DNA of 41,005 bases from Clostridium sp. (GTDB lineage: Bacteria > Bacillota > Clostridia > Clostridiales > Clostridiaceae). The stretch covers positions 1 to 41,005 of the forward strand of contig JARLHR010000002.1 in the NCBI GenBank assembly GCA_031292145.1, in the 5' to 3' direction. Made by a program: the position numbers and the translations under genes. Positions within the stretch are counted from its first letter, which is position 1, and the number at the start of each line of letters is the position of its first letter. Positions 9,212-16,706 of the stretch are shown in pieces. The notes below the pieces were generated by a model. That model did not search any database and had not been told where the DNA came from. It worked only from the letters and a program-made list of their open reading frames with translations.

Positions 9212-9727
9212 ATGGATATTATTAAGGGACAGAAACAAGACATATCAGGTATTTTTGATATAATTTCTAACTGTATAAAATATATGGAGAGTCAAGGTAT
9301 ATATCAGTGGAATAAATTTTATCCAGATGCGGATATTATTGAAAATGATATTGATAGTGAGCAGTGTTACGTTTTAAAGGATAATGATAAATGCATAGCA
9401 TATGTTGCAATAACGGAAGAACAATCTCCAGAATACAGCCAAATAAAATGGATTTCTGATGGAAGAAAGGTATTAGTTATTCATAGATTGTCTGTTCATC
9501 CTGAATCTCAAGGAAAAGGTATTGCAAAAAAAATATTGAATTTTATTGAAGATGTAGCTACTAAAAATAACTATTCATGTATTAGATTAGACGCTTATAG
9601 TGGAAATGAAACAGCACTTAAACTATATGAGAATTTTGGTTATAAAAAAGCGGGACAGGTATATTTTCCGTGGAGAGATCTTCCTTTCTATTGTTATGAG
9701 AAAAATATTAATATTCAATATTCTTAG
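9212..9727 (+). CDS. GNAT-family N-acetyltransferase
   Basis: This 171-aa protein has the complete GNAT layout: the acetyl-CoA-binding motif A as VIHRLSVHPESQGKGIAKKI near residue 90 (Q-G-K-G-I-A), and the later ALKLYENFGYKKAG motif B near residue 130. It should acetylate a small amine or peptide N terminus in the cytoplasm; the substrate is unknown. GGGG precedes GTG-ATG; I chose the ATG. It is followed by two flavodoxin-fold genes in the same direction. Confidence 0.85.
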   Translation: MDIIKGQKQDISGIFDIISNCIKYMESQGIYQWNKFYPDADIIENDIDSEQCYVLKDNDKCIAYVAITEEQSPEYSQIKWISDGRKVLVIHRLSVHPESQGKGIAKKILNFIEDVATKNNYSCIRLDAYSGNETALKLYENFGYKKAGQVYFPWRDLPFYCYEKNINIQYS

Positions 9728-9776
9728 AAGAAAAGGTATGACGATTAAAAATTAATAATTTTAGTGAGGTAGAGAA

Positions 9777-10343
9777 ATGAAAGTCTTGGGAATTAATGGT
9801 AGTTCGAGAAAAGATGGAAATACTGCATTAATCATGAAGATTGTTTTTGAGGAATTAGAAAAGGAAGAGATTGAAACAGAAATAGTTCAATTCTCTGGAA
9901 ATATAATTGAACCATGTAAAGGATGCTTTGCATGTAAAGGAAAGAATAACTGTGTTTTTAAGAAAGGCATGTTTTATGAGTGCTTTGAAAAAATGAAATT
10001 GGCAGACGGCATTCTTTTGGGATCTCCAGTATATTCAGCAGATGTAACAGCAAATATGAAAGCCTTTTTAGAAAGAGCAGGAGTTGTTGTTGCAACAAAT
10101 CCAGGTTTACTTAAACATAAGGTTGGTGCGTCTATATCTGCTGTCCGTAGAGGTGGGGGGATGACAGCAGTGGATACAATGAATCATTTCTTATTGAACA
10201 AAGAAATTATTATATCTGGCTCTACATATTGGAACATGGTTTATGGAAAAGACATAGGAGATATATACAAAGATGAAGAAGGAATTAATAATATGCATAA
10301 CTTGGGACAAAACATGGCGTGGTTATTAAAGAGAATTAATTAA
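9777..10343 (+). CDS. Flavodoxin-family NAD(P)H-dependent oxidoreductase
   Basis: The start KVLGINGSSRKDGNT is the FMN phosphate-binding loop of the NADPH-dependent FMN reductase/iron-sulfur flavoprotein family. A cysteine set, PCKGCFACKGKNNC near residues 47-60, and LGSPVYSADVTANMKAFLERAG, which lines the flavin, are typical. At 188 aa it is full length. It probably reduces flavin, quinone or a small acceptor; the cysteines could be redox-active or bind metal. GAGGT precedes the ATG. Confidence 0.85.
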   Translation: MKVLGINGSSRKDGNTALIMKIVFEELEKEEIETEIVQFSGNIIEPCKGCFACKGKNNCVFKKGMFYECFEKMKLADGILLGSPVYSADVTANMKAFLERAGVVVATNPGLLKHKVGASISAVRRGGGMTAVDTMNHFLLNKEIIISGSTYWNMVYGKDIGDIYKDEEGINNMHNLGQNMAWLLKRIN

Positions 10344-10418
10344 TTATAAAGGAAGACAACAATTAAAATTTATAATTGCTACATTATTATAAATAATTAT
10401 GCAATGTGGGATGGAAGA

Positions 10419-10973
10419 ATGAAAACACTCATTTTTAGTGGTACACCTAGAAAAAATGGAGATACTATGGAATTAATAAATGAATTCATTAAGCACCTAG
10501 AGGGTGAATATAAAATTATAGATTCATATAATTGCAATATAAAACCTTGTGTTGATTGTAGATATTGTTGGAAGAATACAGGCTGCTGTATAAACGATGA
10601 AATGCAAGATGTTTATAACTATATTCAAGAATGCGATAACATATTAATTGCATCACCACTTTATTTTTCAGAATTAACAGGGCAGTTGTTGGCTATTACA
10701 AGTAGGTTGCAAACATATTTTTCAGCGAGATTTTTTAGAAAAGAAAAACCTATCGAGAAAGGAAAAAAAGGTGGAGTAATAATAGTTGGTGGCGGGGATG
10801 GAAATATTGATAATGCTTATAAAACAGCGTGTATTCTTTTGCATCACATGAACTCAAGAGATATTGCACCAGTTGTTTACAGTCATGACACAAATAATAT
10901 TTCATCTAAAGATGATATAGGAGCATTGGAAGGTTCAAAGAATTTAGCATTATTTTTTAATAATAAGACGTAG
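10419..10973 (+). CDS. Flavodoxin-family oxidoreductase, second copy type
   Basis: KTLIFSGTPRKNGDTMELI is the FMN loop. The cysteine cluster PCVDCRYCWKNTGCC near residue 44, and ASPLYFSELTGQLLAITSRLQ, match the same family as the preceding gene, with low identity to it. ATG 10419 is preferred over ATG 10404 because the latter has no site before it, whereas GGATGG lies between the two. At about 184 aa it is complete. The back-to-back pair suggests related redox roles rather than a recent duplication. Confidence 0.8.
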   Translation: MKTLIFSGTPRKNGDTMELINEFIKHLEGEYKIIDSYNCNIKPCVDCRYCWKNTGCCINDEMQDVYNYIQECDNILIASPLYFSELTGQLLAITSRLQTYFSARFFRKEKPIEKGKKGGVIIVGGGDGNIDNAYKTACILLHHMNSRDIAPVVYSHDTNNISSKDDIGALEGSKNLALFFNNKT

Positions 10974-11083
10974 AATTTCAATATAATATCTAGATTAAGT
11001 AGTACACGTTTTTTTATAAAACATAATAGTAAATTTTTACGTATTAAAAGTAATTTAAATATAATTAAAAGAAGGAGGCTATT

Positions 11084-11383
11084 ATGATAGAACCTGATAT
11101 AGAAGCAATAATTACTTGCAAAAGAAAAACTCCATTTTATAATGGATATAGACCTGGGCATTTGATTAAGGAAGATTATTTAACAACAGGAGTTCATCAA
11201 TATTATGGAGTAGAATGTATACCCTATGGTGAATCGGCGTTGGGTACAATAACATTTCTAACACCTGGAGTATATCCTCATTGCTTATGGGAAGGAAAAG
11301 CAATAAATATTCAAGAAGGAAGCAATGTTGTAGGACGTGCTGTTATTATTAGGATATTTAATAATTTATTAAAAAAAGAATAA
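11084..11383 (+). CDS. Stand-alone EF-Tu domain III-like protein, 99 aa
   Basis: The sequence follows the C-terminal beta-barrel of elongation factor Tu. RKTPFYNGYRPGHLI corresponds to EF-Tu's TPFFNGYRPQF, GTITFLTPGVYPHCLW to the strand before the last turn, and NIQEGSNVVGRAVIIRI to REGGRTVGAGVV. The GTPase and second domains are absent and the ATG has a strong AAGGAGG site, so this is a free-standing domain and not a fragment. Its role is unknown. Domain III of EF-Tu binds tRNA and EF-Ts, so binding to RNA or the translation machinery is possible. Confidence 0.7.
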   Translation: MIEPDIEAIITCKRKTPFYNGYRPGHLIKEDYLTTGVHQYYGVECIPYGESALGTITFLTPGVYPHCLWEGKAINIQEGSNVVGRAVIIRIFNNLLKKE

Positions 11384-11407
11384 TGTAATAATTACAATTT
11401 ATGCTAT

Positions 11408-11467
11408 AGTAATACAATTAATTCAAGGTAGGTGGGATTATAATGATAATTATGTTTATAATTATTT
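11408..11467 (+). repeat. 60-bp duplicated gene start, copy 2 (truncated gene)
   Basis: This copy of the block at 5521-5580 includes the leader, GGTGGG and MIIMFIII, but the frame stops after nine codons. It is the remnant of a second copy of the 41-aa membrane protein gene. Confidence 0.85.
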
Positions 11468-11490
11468 TATAAGCTTGCACAAGATATATT

Positions 11491-11997
11491 TTAATTTTTA
11501 ATACCATTCATATTATGACTTATTTGATTATAGTCATCTATAGTTTTTGCTGGAGCAGCAATATGATATTTCTCGGTATCTTGAGATAGATATATTGTGC
11601 TTAAATCACTAGTAATATATGCGATATATGATGGTTTACTTTTTGGACTAGATCCTATTTCTGTAAGTGCACCCCAAAATAAATTATCAGTGGCTGAACC
11701 AAAATTAACTAAATTTAATGAGTACTGTTTGTCATTTATGGTTATAGTTCCTGTTAAATCTTTGCAAATGGCAAGCTTACTGAGTTTGAAATCTGTATTT
11801 TTAATATATCCATTTAGATCTATATTAATATTGTCATCCGTTATATTATTATCTTTCACGCTTATTCCAGATTGAAACACATGTTGTACTTGAACAGGCC
11901 TTGTAAAGAAATACGAGAAAATAAAATTTGCCACAATTAAAATAACTATAGATAAAAAAATATATATTCTTATTCGTTTGTATTTCATTTTCATCAT
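11491..11997 (-). CDS. Membrane-anchored hypothetical protein, 168 aa
   Basis: The protein has a short basic N terminus, one membrane segment (about residues 11-31) and an extracytoplasmic domain. That domain has a repeat-like beta pattern (GYIKNTDFKLSKLAICKDL, then GTITINDKQYSLNLVNFG) and ends with a helix. AAAGGTGGT precedes the ATG. It faces opposite to its neighbours, so it is transcribed alone. I do not recognise the family. Confidence 0.6.
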   Translation of the reverse strand: MMKMKYKRIRIYIFLSIVILIVANFIFSYFFTRPVQVQHVFQSGISVKDNNITDDNINIDLNGYIKNTDFKLSKLAICKDLTGTITINDKQYSLNLVNFGSATDNLFWGALTEIGSSPKSKPSYIAYITSDLSTIYLSQDTEKYHIAAPAKTIDDYNQISHNMNGIKN

Positions 11998-12108
11998 TTG
12001 ACCACCTTTATAACAACTCTTTACAAATATTAATTAGATTACATAATAATACATAAATGTATTTATGTCAATTTGCTTTAAAAAAATGTATAATATATTG
12101 GAATTAAC

Positions 12109-12279
12109 TTACATTGGGCAACGTATCATTGTTGGAGTGATATAAAATTGAAAATGAAACATTACTTGTAATCAATATATTAAGTAAATCGTTGGGATTT
12201 AAATACAATAATGAAATTAAATTCGATTTTAATAGAGAGTTTAAGGATGATATAGAAAGTTTTTTAGCAGAGAGATTAT
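12109..12279 (+). pseudogene. Duplicated 3' end of the gene at 12944
   Basis: From TTACATTGGG to AGATTAT this matches 13370-13551 at high identity, except for a 10-bp deletion after GATATAAAA and a few substitutions. It lacks a 5' end and its frame is shifted by the deletion. It is the tail of a former second copy of the membrane protein gene. Confidence 0.85.
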
Positions 12280-12391
12280 CGGCAATAATAGTTTGTATAG
12301 TTGTGATTAATTTATTCTAATAGTAAAGCTTATAGCTAATGTATGTATTCAAATTAGGGTTAGATATAATGTTGGAGAAGAGGTATTTAAA

Positions 12392-12520
12392 ATGGAGATA
12401 GTTATAGGTGTAGTTTGGGTATTAATAATGATAATAATTGGGATGATTTTTGGAAGGTCAGCACAATTTATAGGCATAATTGTTAATGGAGTTGTTAAGT
12501 TTTTTAAAAAACTATTTTAA
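12392..12520 (+). CDS. Possible small membrane protein, 42 aa
   Basis: An ATG after GAAGAGG encodes a mostly hydrophobic peptide (VVWVLIMIIIGMIFG, then IGIIVNGVV) ending in KFFKKLF. One or two membrane spans with a basic tail fit a small membrane protein. There is no homology call and length alone cannot prove it. Confidence 0.4.
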   Translation: MEIVIGVVWVLIMIIIGMIFGRSAQFIGIIVNGVVKFFKKLF

Positions 12521-12641
12521 AAGCAGGAAGTGTTATTAATATATATTATACAGTAGTTAGTAATACCATCCGTAAGCAGGGAATAGGTACAAGAGAAATG
12601 GTTTATTAAGAACAATTGTAATTAACTATGAAGTAGTAGAC

Positions 12642-12704
12642 AAATGTACATAATATCGGCTCAATTAATGCAAATCTTTCTTATAAATCGCAAATGTAAA
12701 TTAT
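12642..12704 (+). repeat. 63-bp direct repeat, copy 1
   Basis: The sequence AAATGTACATAATATCGGCT through GTAAATTAT is identical to 17554-17616. The 25 bases just before it (ATTAACTATGAAGTAGTAGACAAAT) also recur separately at 17127-17151. It is non-coding. Confidence 0.9.
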
Positions 12705-12943
12705 GATGAATTAAAACTAATATGTAGAGGAATGAATATCATGAAGATTTTAATTGCACCTATTCCATCGCCAATTGGAATGCCTATGTTTGTTGGAAAA
12801 ACAATGCTTAAAATAGTACAGTTATAAGAAGAAAAACTATTAAGGAACAGAATGAAAATTAGGTTATGCTTTTTATAGAATAATACTCAATTTTCATAAG
12901 TTACATACTAAGTGATTGAATATAGTTTAAGGGGGAGAAATTG

Positions 12944-13552
12944 ATGCAAAAATGGAGAAAGATTGTACTTATATTTGCTTTAATTATGGCAATAATAGGC
13001 GGAATTATAGGATTTGCTATGGAAAAATCAGGCATGGGAAAAGTGAAGGCATTAGGAAATTTAGATGTTTTCAGTATATTTATGTTCAGTTTATTAGTAT
13101 TTATGGTTGTTTGTGTAACTTTTGATATATATAGAATAAATAAAGGTAAAAAGCAGTTTGGTAATATAAAATTTGAAGTGACGTTAAAGACAAGAAAAAG
13201 ATTAAGAAATGTATTAATATTTTTTATAGTAGATACAATTTTTGAATTCATTCTATTTGTTACGTCAATTGATATGCACATACTTCCTGCATGTTTTATG
13301 ATACTATTATTAACATTAATGTGGGGAATGCATTATATAATCGGTGATGGTATTAGTGAAAATGGCATATTACATTGGGGAACTTATCATAGTTGGAGTG
13401 ATATAAAATCCTATAAAATTGAAAATGAAACATTACTTGTAATGAACATATTAAGTAAATCGTTGGGATTTAAATACAATAATGAAATTAAATTCGATTT
13501 TAATAGAGAATTTAAGGATGATATAGAAAGTTTTTTAGCAGAGAAATTATAA
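12944..13552 (+). CDS. Membrane protein with C-terminal soluble domain, 202 aa
   Basis: GGGGGAG precedes TTG-ATG; I chose the ATG. Four hydrophobic segments are visible near residues 6-28, 43-63, 90-108 and 113-132. A soluble tail of about 70 residues (SENGILHWGTYHSWSDIKSY to DDIESFLAEKL) follows. This tail resembles the bPH-like or DUF5673-type cytoplasmic ends found on small Firmicute membrane proteins; the assignment is tentative. A near-identical copy of the tail's DNA lies 1.2 kb upstream at 12109, so the gene was once duplicated here. Confidence 0.6.
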   Translation: MQKWRKIVLIFALIMAIIGGIIGFAMEKSGMGKVKALGNLDVFSIFMFSLLVFMVVCVTFDIYRINKGKKQFGNIKFEVTLKTRKRLRNVLIFFIVDTIFEFILFVTSIDMHILPACFMILLLTLMWGMHYIIGDGISENGILHWGTYHSWSDIKSYKIENETLLVMNILSKSLGFKYNNEIKFDFNREFKDDIESFLAEKL

Positions 13553-13636
13553 GGCGTACTAGTTGTATCACAAATGACTTGTACAATATTGATTTCCAAT
13601 AATATTAGACTAATTAGCGTTATCATTATGACAGAA

Positions 13637-13670
13637 AACCCGCAGGTAAATTAATAGTTACTTGTGGGTT
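13637..13670. terminator. Hairpin at the end of the 13651 gene, probably a terminator
   Basis: AACCCGCAGGTAA pairs with TTACTTGTGGGTT (two G-U pairs). It overlaps the stop of the minus-strand gene and lies downstream of the plus-strand gene, so it may serve both. The T-run after it is weak. Confidence 0.5.
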
Positions 13671-13857
13671 GTTGCTTATATTTTTTACTACTGAGTAAAT
13701 CTGAATTAACTACTGTTGTGGATTGATAAAAACATACATAGTCCTTGGTTTGATTAAATACTTTATATCCAGCACTTTTTAATACTTCAATTTCTTTTTT
13801 AAAATCCTTAATTGAAGTATCTTCTCGATATATTTCGATTGATTCCCTAAGTACCAT
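13651..13857 (-). CDS. Small hypothetical protein, 68 aa, behind the Spo0E-like gene
   Basis: The ATG at 13857 follows GGTGGGG. The sequence is soluble and helical in its first half (DTSIKDFKKEIEVLKSAGY), then YVCFYQSTTVV. It starts 26 bases after the stop of the Spo0E-like gene, so the two form a small operon. I do not recognise the family. Small proteins of this kind are common beside Spo0E-like genes and in mobile regions of clostridia, so co-function is a reasonable guess. Confidence 0.55.
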   Translation of the reverse strand: MVLRESIEIYREDTSIKDFKKEIEVLKSAGYKVFNQTKDYVCFYQSTTVVNSDLLSSKKYKQQPTSNY

Positions 13858-13883
13858 CCAAGCCCCACCTTTTATATAAAATA

Positions 13884-14051
13884 TTATTCATTATTTGTAT
13901 TGAGTTGCTCTTTGCATGCAGCAACGATTACTTTATCTAATTTTTGACTTAATTCCAAAACATAACCGCTACTTAATTCTTTATTGTTTGTTATTGCCAT
14001 ATGCAACATATCTCTCCACATATCTATATTATACGGTATCATATCATCCAT
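13884..14051 (-). CDS. Spo0E-like aspartyl-phosphate phosphatase, 55 aa
   Basis: The ATG at 14051 encodes a two-helix protein. The second helix carries the family signature LELSQKLDKVIVAACKEQL (S-Q-x-L-D), and the first helix MWRDMLHMAITNNKELSSG matches the preceding arm. Spo0E-like proteins dephosphorylate Spo0A~P or related response regulators and hold back sporulation. Length is typical. An AGGAGG lies 13 bases before the ATG, a longer gap than usual, with no better in-frame start. It is the first gene of a two-gene unit with the 68-aa ORF. Confidence 0.75.
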   Translation of the reverse strand: MDDMIPYNIDMWRDMLHMAITNNKELSSGYVLELSQKLDKVIVAACKEQLNTNNE

Positions 14052-14487
14052 TATTCTTACTAAACCTCCTGCCTGTACATATATTAAATAATATTGTTAG
14101 TTATAGATATTATTAGAGAAACGAAAAAATTGTAATATGCATATTTGTTAATCATTTAAAAAGTTAAGAAAGCATCTCATGCTATCTCAAAAAACTTTTA
14201 AGATATAAATTTAGAATATTTTATATGAACTGATGTTTGCGTAAAGACAAGAACAAATCCCAATTTTCCCTCTTAATACTACCTGTTTATTTACTTTAAA
14301 TGTTTACCATGAAATCAATTATATAGTCATTTTTCTCGATTTACAAATTTAAAAAGCGTAAATGAGTTCCTTCGAATTCACTTACGCTTTGCCTTGTTTT
14401 TTGTAATATGTTTATTTCTTTTTATTGTTAAGGCATTAGGTTAATATGTGTATAAATAAATGATATTGCTTTCATATTAATTAGATA
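14052..14487. other. Non-coding stretch with a terminator-like hairpin
   Basis: No gene is seen. AAGCGTAAATGAGTTC and GAATTCACTTACGCTT (about 14354-14392) form a strong hairpin. Read on the minus strand it is followed by TTTTT, so it would end leftward transcripts from the decayed peptide gene at 14488-14592. Confidence 0.55.
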
Positions 14488-14592
14488 TTATGTGATTTTA
14501 CTAGTATTGCTATTTGTGACTTTTATTGAAGTAAACGCAACATTTATTAACAATATTGATGTTGTCAATACTGTTAATATTATTTTTTTATG
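14488..14592 (-). pseudogene. Decayed second signal-peptide precursor
   Basis: The frame reads HKKIILTVLTTSILLINVAF then TSIKVTNSNTSKIT and stop. This parallels the intact precursor at 14793-14954 (MKKIILSAVAITMLLSNVAF then ASTRTSNANSAKIK). The start codon has become CAT, the AGGAGG is gone, and a stop cuts off the part that would hold the mature peptide. The upstream box (14660-14680) is still recognisable 68 bases before the former start. It is a duplicate that has lost coding function. Confidence 0.75.
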
Positions 14593-14659
14593 AAAATCAA
14601 GTTACTTAAAAAGTAAAGCGAATCGACATTATTTTGCTTACCATTGTAATTTAATGATT

Positions 14660-14680
14660 GAATTTGCGGTGAAAAAAGTA
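14660..14680 (-). promoter_or_regulatory. Upstream box of the decayed precursor
   Basis: On the minus strand, TACTTTTTTCACCGCAAATTC matches the intact precursor's box at 19 of 21 positions. It lies the same distance from a -10-like TACAAT. The conservation suggests a regulator binding site covering the -35 position. Confidence 0.55.
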
Positions 14681-14729
14681 TTTTCTAATTTTTTTTGAGT
14701 TTGATTAAAACCATCTAACTTTTACCTAT

Positions 14730-14782
14730 AAAAAATGGATTTTGCAATAGTCATCCTTAATTTAGTATTGCAAAATCCGTTT
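14730..14782 (-). terminator. Terminator of the signal-peptide precursor gene
   Basis: On the minus strand, ACGGATTTTGCAATA and TATTGCAAAATCCAT form a long stem, followed by TTTTTTATAGG. It lies just after the precursor stop and should end its transcript. Confidence 0.88.
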
Positions 14783-14792
14783 GTTATTGTTA

Positions 14793-14954
14793 TTAATGTG
14801 GATCGTATGTATCTAAATGAATCACATTACTTTGTTCTACAGTAGATACTGCCTTGATTTTAGCACTATTGGCATTTGATGTTCTTGTTGAAGCAAATGC
14901 CACATTTGATAGTAGCATTGTTATTGCTACTGCTGATAATATAATTTTTTTCAT
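14793..14954 (-). CDS. Secreted signalling-peptide precursor of an RRNPP-type system, 53 aa
   Basis: The ATG at 14954 follows GAGGAGGATGATTGT. A longer reading from an upstream start would overlap the regulator and has no site. The N terminus is a classical secretion signal (KK, then a hydrophobic core, cleavage likely after VAFA near residue 21). It is followed by a Ser/Asn/Lys-rich stretch and the C-terminal SNVIHLDTYDPH. Short exported precursors directly behind a TPR regulator are typical of RRNPP quorum sensing: the tail is trimmed outside, re-imported and bound by the regulator. The mature peptide is probably within the last 8-10 residues, which is inference. It has its own promoter-like region and terminator. 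Confidence 0.8.
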   Translation of the reverse strand: MKKIILSAVAITMLLSNVAFASTRTSNANSAKIKAVSTVEQSNVIHLDTYDPH

Positions 14955-15020
14955 ACAATCATCCTCCTCAAAATCGTAGATAGTCAACATTCTTTCATTT
15001 ACTATTATAACATAATAATG

Positions 15021-15041
15021 GAATTTGCGATAAAAAAAGTA
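15021..15041 (-). promoter_or_regulatory. Putative regulator box upstream of the peptide precursor
   Basis: On the minus strand, TACTTTTTTTATCGCAAATTC lies 67 bases before the precursor start and ends 11 bases before TATAAT. It therefore covers the -35 position, where no good TTGACA is seen. That arrangement is typical of an activator-dependent promoter. The same box at the same spacing precedes the decayed copy. The regulator at 15046-16347 is the obvious candidate to bind it. Confidence 0.55.
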
Positions 15042-15045
15042 ATTT

Positions 15046-16347
15046 TTAAATTTTTTTAATTGTTTTAATTTTATCAATTGATTTTCTACTATAATATTTA
15101 CTTTTTTCTTCATTAGTCACTCTATAATACTCTCCAACTTCTGCATAAATTAAAGAATAATCTGTATTTAACTCTTTTGCTTTTTCAACCATCATTATTA
15201 AATTTTTTTCATCATCCTTGTTTATATAAATCAAAACTAACTCATAGAGTATTTTCAAAATCAAATTTAAATTCTCTTTATCTTTTTTTTCACATATATC
15301 TAATGCTTGTAAAAGATAATGTTCGATATCTTCATTTAAATTTTGAAATATTTTTGCTGCAAAATATAGATACTCTCCAATATCCTCATTATTTGGATTA
15401 TATAACAAAGATTCTTTAATATACTTTGCAGCAGACTTGTAATTTTTTTTATTAACGTATAATTCAGATAAATTTCTGTAGGTCATGGTTATGAAGTCTT
15501 TATCATCATATTTCATAGCCATATTTAATGTTTCTTTATATTCCTTTTCTGATTCATCAAATTTATTTTGATCATTTAAACAATTTGCATACACCATTTT
15601 TATTTTTAGTAACATCCTTTTATCCTTTATTTGAAATTGCTCTTTTAGTATCTTAAAGTATTTTAAAGCAGAATCATATTGACCTAACTTTTTATATGCC
15701 AATGCCTTGTAATAAAAGATCATTTCGTAAAGTTCATTATTGCCTATATCATTATTTAATTTCTCTGCGTAGTCTAATTGTTGTAATGCGTTAATGTACT
15801 TATCGCTAAATATGTTATTTCTGGATTTGTATATATAGAAAATTACCTCCCCAACTTTATATTGAGAATCAATACTTATCTTTAATCCCATATCGCACAT
15901 ATAATCACTTTTGGTATGAATATATTTATAGTAATAAAAATCAGCAGTTAATTTATAGAACTCTATTTTTTTATTATCTGCAATGCTGTACTTCTTAATT
16001 AATTCTTCTGACTCAGAAATTTTTTTTTCAAGCAAATTAATTTCTAGCGAACCAATTTCTATTTTTTGTAACTCATTTAAAATATTATTTTGGAAAACAT
16101 AATTTGCTTGTTCATCTTCATCTATCATTAATTCCTTTGGTGTAATTAGAAATATATCCATTCCTTTCTTTTTAGCAATTTTATTTAAATTTTCAGCAAT
16201 TCTATATGCTAAATTATAACTTAACTTTTGTTTGTTGTTTTCGATTAGACTTATCATATTTCTTGAACATATACCTACTGAAATTTCCTCTTGAGTTGCT
16301 CCAAGCATATTTATTCTGTATTTCTTTAATCGTTCTCCTTGCATCAT
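15046..16347 (-). CDS. RRNPP-type quorum-sensing regulator: HTH plus TPR repeats
   Basis: This 433-aa cytoplasmic protein has an N-terminal Xre-type helix-turn-helix (GERLKKYRINMLGATQEEIS through SRNMISLIENNKQ, about residues 4-45). About 350 residues of TPR helices follow, with units such as FYYKALAYKKLGQYDSALKY and YRNLSELYVNKKNYKSAAKY. This layout and length fit the PlcR/NprR/Rgg-like family, whose TPR domain binds a re-imported peptide. The peptide precursor lies 91 bases downstream on the same strand. ATG 16347 fits the HTH but has no close ribosome binding site: GGGGGG lies about 24 bases up, followed by a tiny ORF (ATG AAA TCA TGA) that overlaps the start. Translation may therefore be coupled, or may begin at a non-standard ATA. 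Confidence 0.85.
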   Translation of the reverse strand: MMQGERLKKYRINMLGATQEEISVGICSRNMISLIENNKQKLSYNLAYRIAENLNKIAKKKGMDIFLITPKELMIDEDEQANYVFQNNILNELQKIEIGSLEINLLEKKISESEELIKKYSIADNKKIEFYKLTADFYYYKYIHTKSDYMCDMGLKISIDSQYKVGEVIFYIYKSRNNIFSDKYINALQQLDYAEKLNNDIGNNELYEMIFYYKALAYKKLGQYDSALKYFKILKEQFQIKDKRMLLKIKMVYANCLNDQNKFDESEKEYKETLNMAMKYDDKDFITMTYRNLSELYVNKKNYKSAAKYIKESLLYNPNNEDIGEYLYFAAKIFQNLNEDIEHYLLQALDICEKKDKENLNLILKILYELVLIYINKDDEKNLIMMVEKAKELNTDYSLIYAEVGEYYRVTNEEKSKYYSRKSIDKIKTIKKI

Positions 16348-16706
16348 GATTTCATTATCAAATATGGTTATCCCCCCTTTTTCTGCTATTTTATCATTTG
16401 AAAATAAATATTCTAACTCTATATTACTAAAAATGGATTAAAAATAAAATGCCTTTTTATGCTATTTTTTGGATGTTTTATCCTGTTATTTGTATATAAC
16501 ATAGAATTTAGAGTATATTTCTATATATCGACATATTATACTAACTTGATTTAATATTTAACTTTCCTATACCAAATTTAATAAAAAAAGGTATAATTAG
16601 TATTGATATGTGGACTTATTTCAAGTTATTCATTATCAAACCGTAAAAAATGTTTATGTAGATGAACTAAATAAGAATTAAGTTAATTAATATGAAGGAG
16701 AAGAAA
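16348..16706. other. Divergent intergenic region upstream of the RRNPP regulator
   Basis: This is AT-rich DNA with no gene. It must hold the leftward promoter of the regulator; GGGGGG at about 16373 (minus strand) is the only ribosome binding site. No inverted repeat or box like that at 15021 was found here. Confidence 0.4.

Larger units (their letters stand above)
11998..12943. other. Gene-poor stretch with remnants and two tiny ORFs
   Basis: This stretch holds the 3'-end duplication at 12109-12279, a 42-aa membrane ORF at 12392, and the 63-bp repeat at 12642. A possible 31-aa ORF lies at 12732-12827 (after GAGG; Pro-rich start MNIMKILIAPIPSP), too weak to call. The rest is AT-rich and shows no gene. 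Confidence 0.5.

Noticed and set aside
12680-12700. ATCGCAAAT in the 63-bp repeats as a further site of the peptide-gene box
   Set aside because: Only the 8-9 base core matches; the T-run and spacing to a promoter do not. Too short to claim.
13916-14116. 66-aa plus-strand ORF
   Set aside because: It is the antisense shadow of the Spo0E-like gene and has no ribosome binding site.
14793-15113. 106-aa reading of the peptide gene from an upstream start
   Set aside because: It would overlap the regulator's end and has no ribosome binding site. The 53-aa form from 14954 has GAGGAGG, a proper signal peptide and a promoter-like region.
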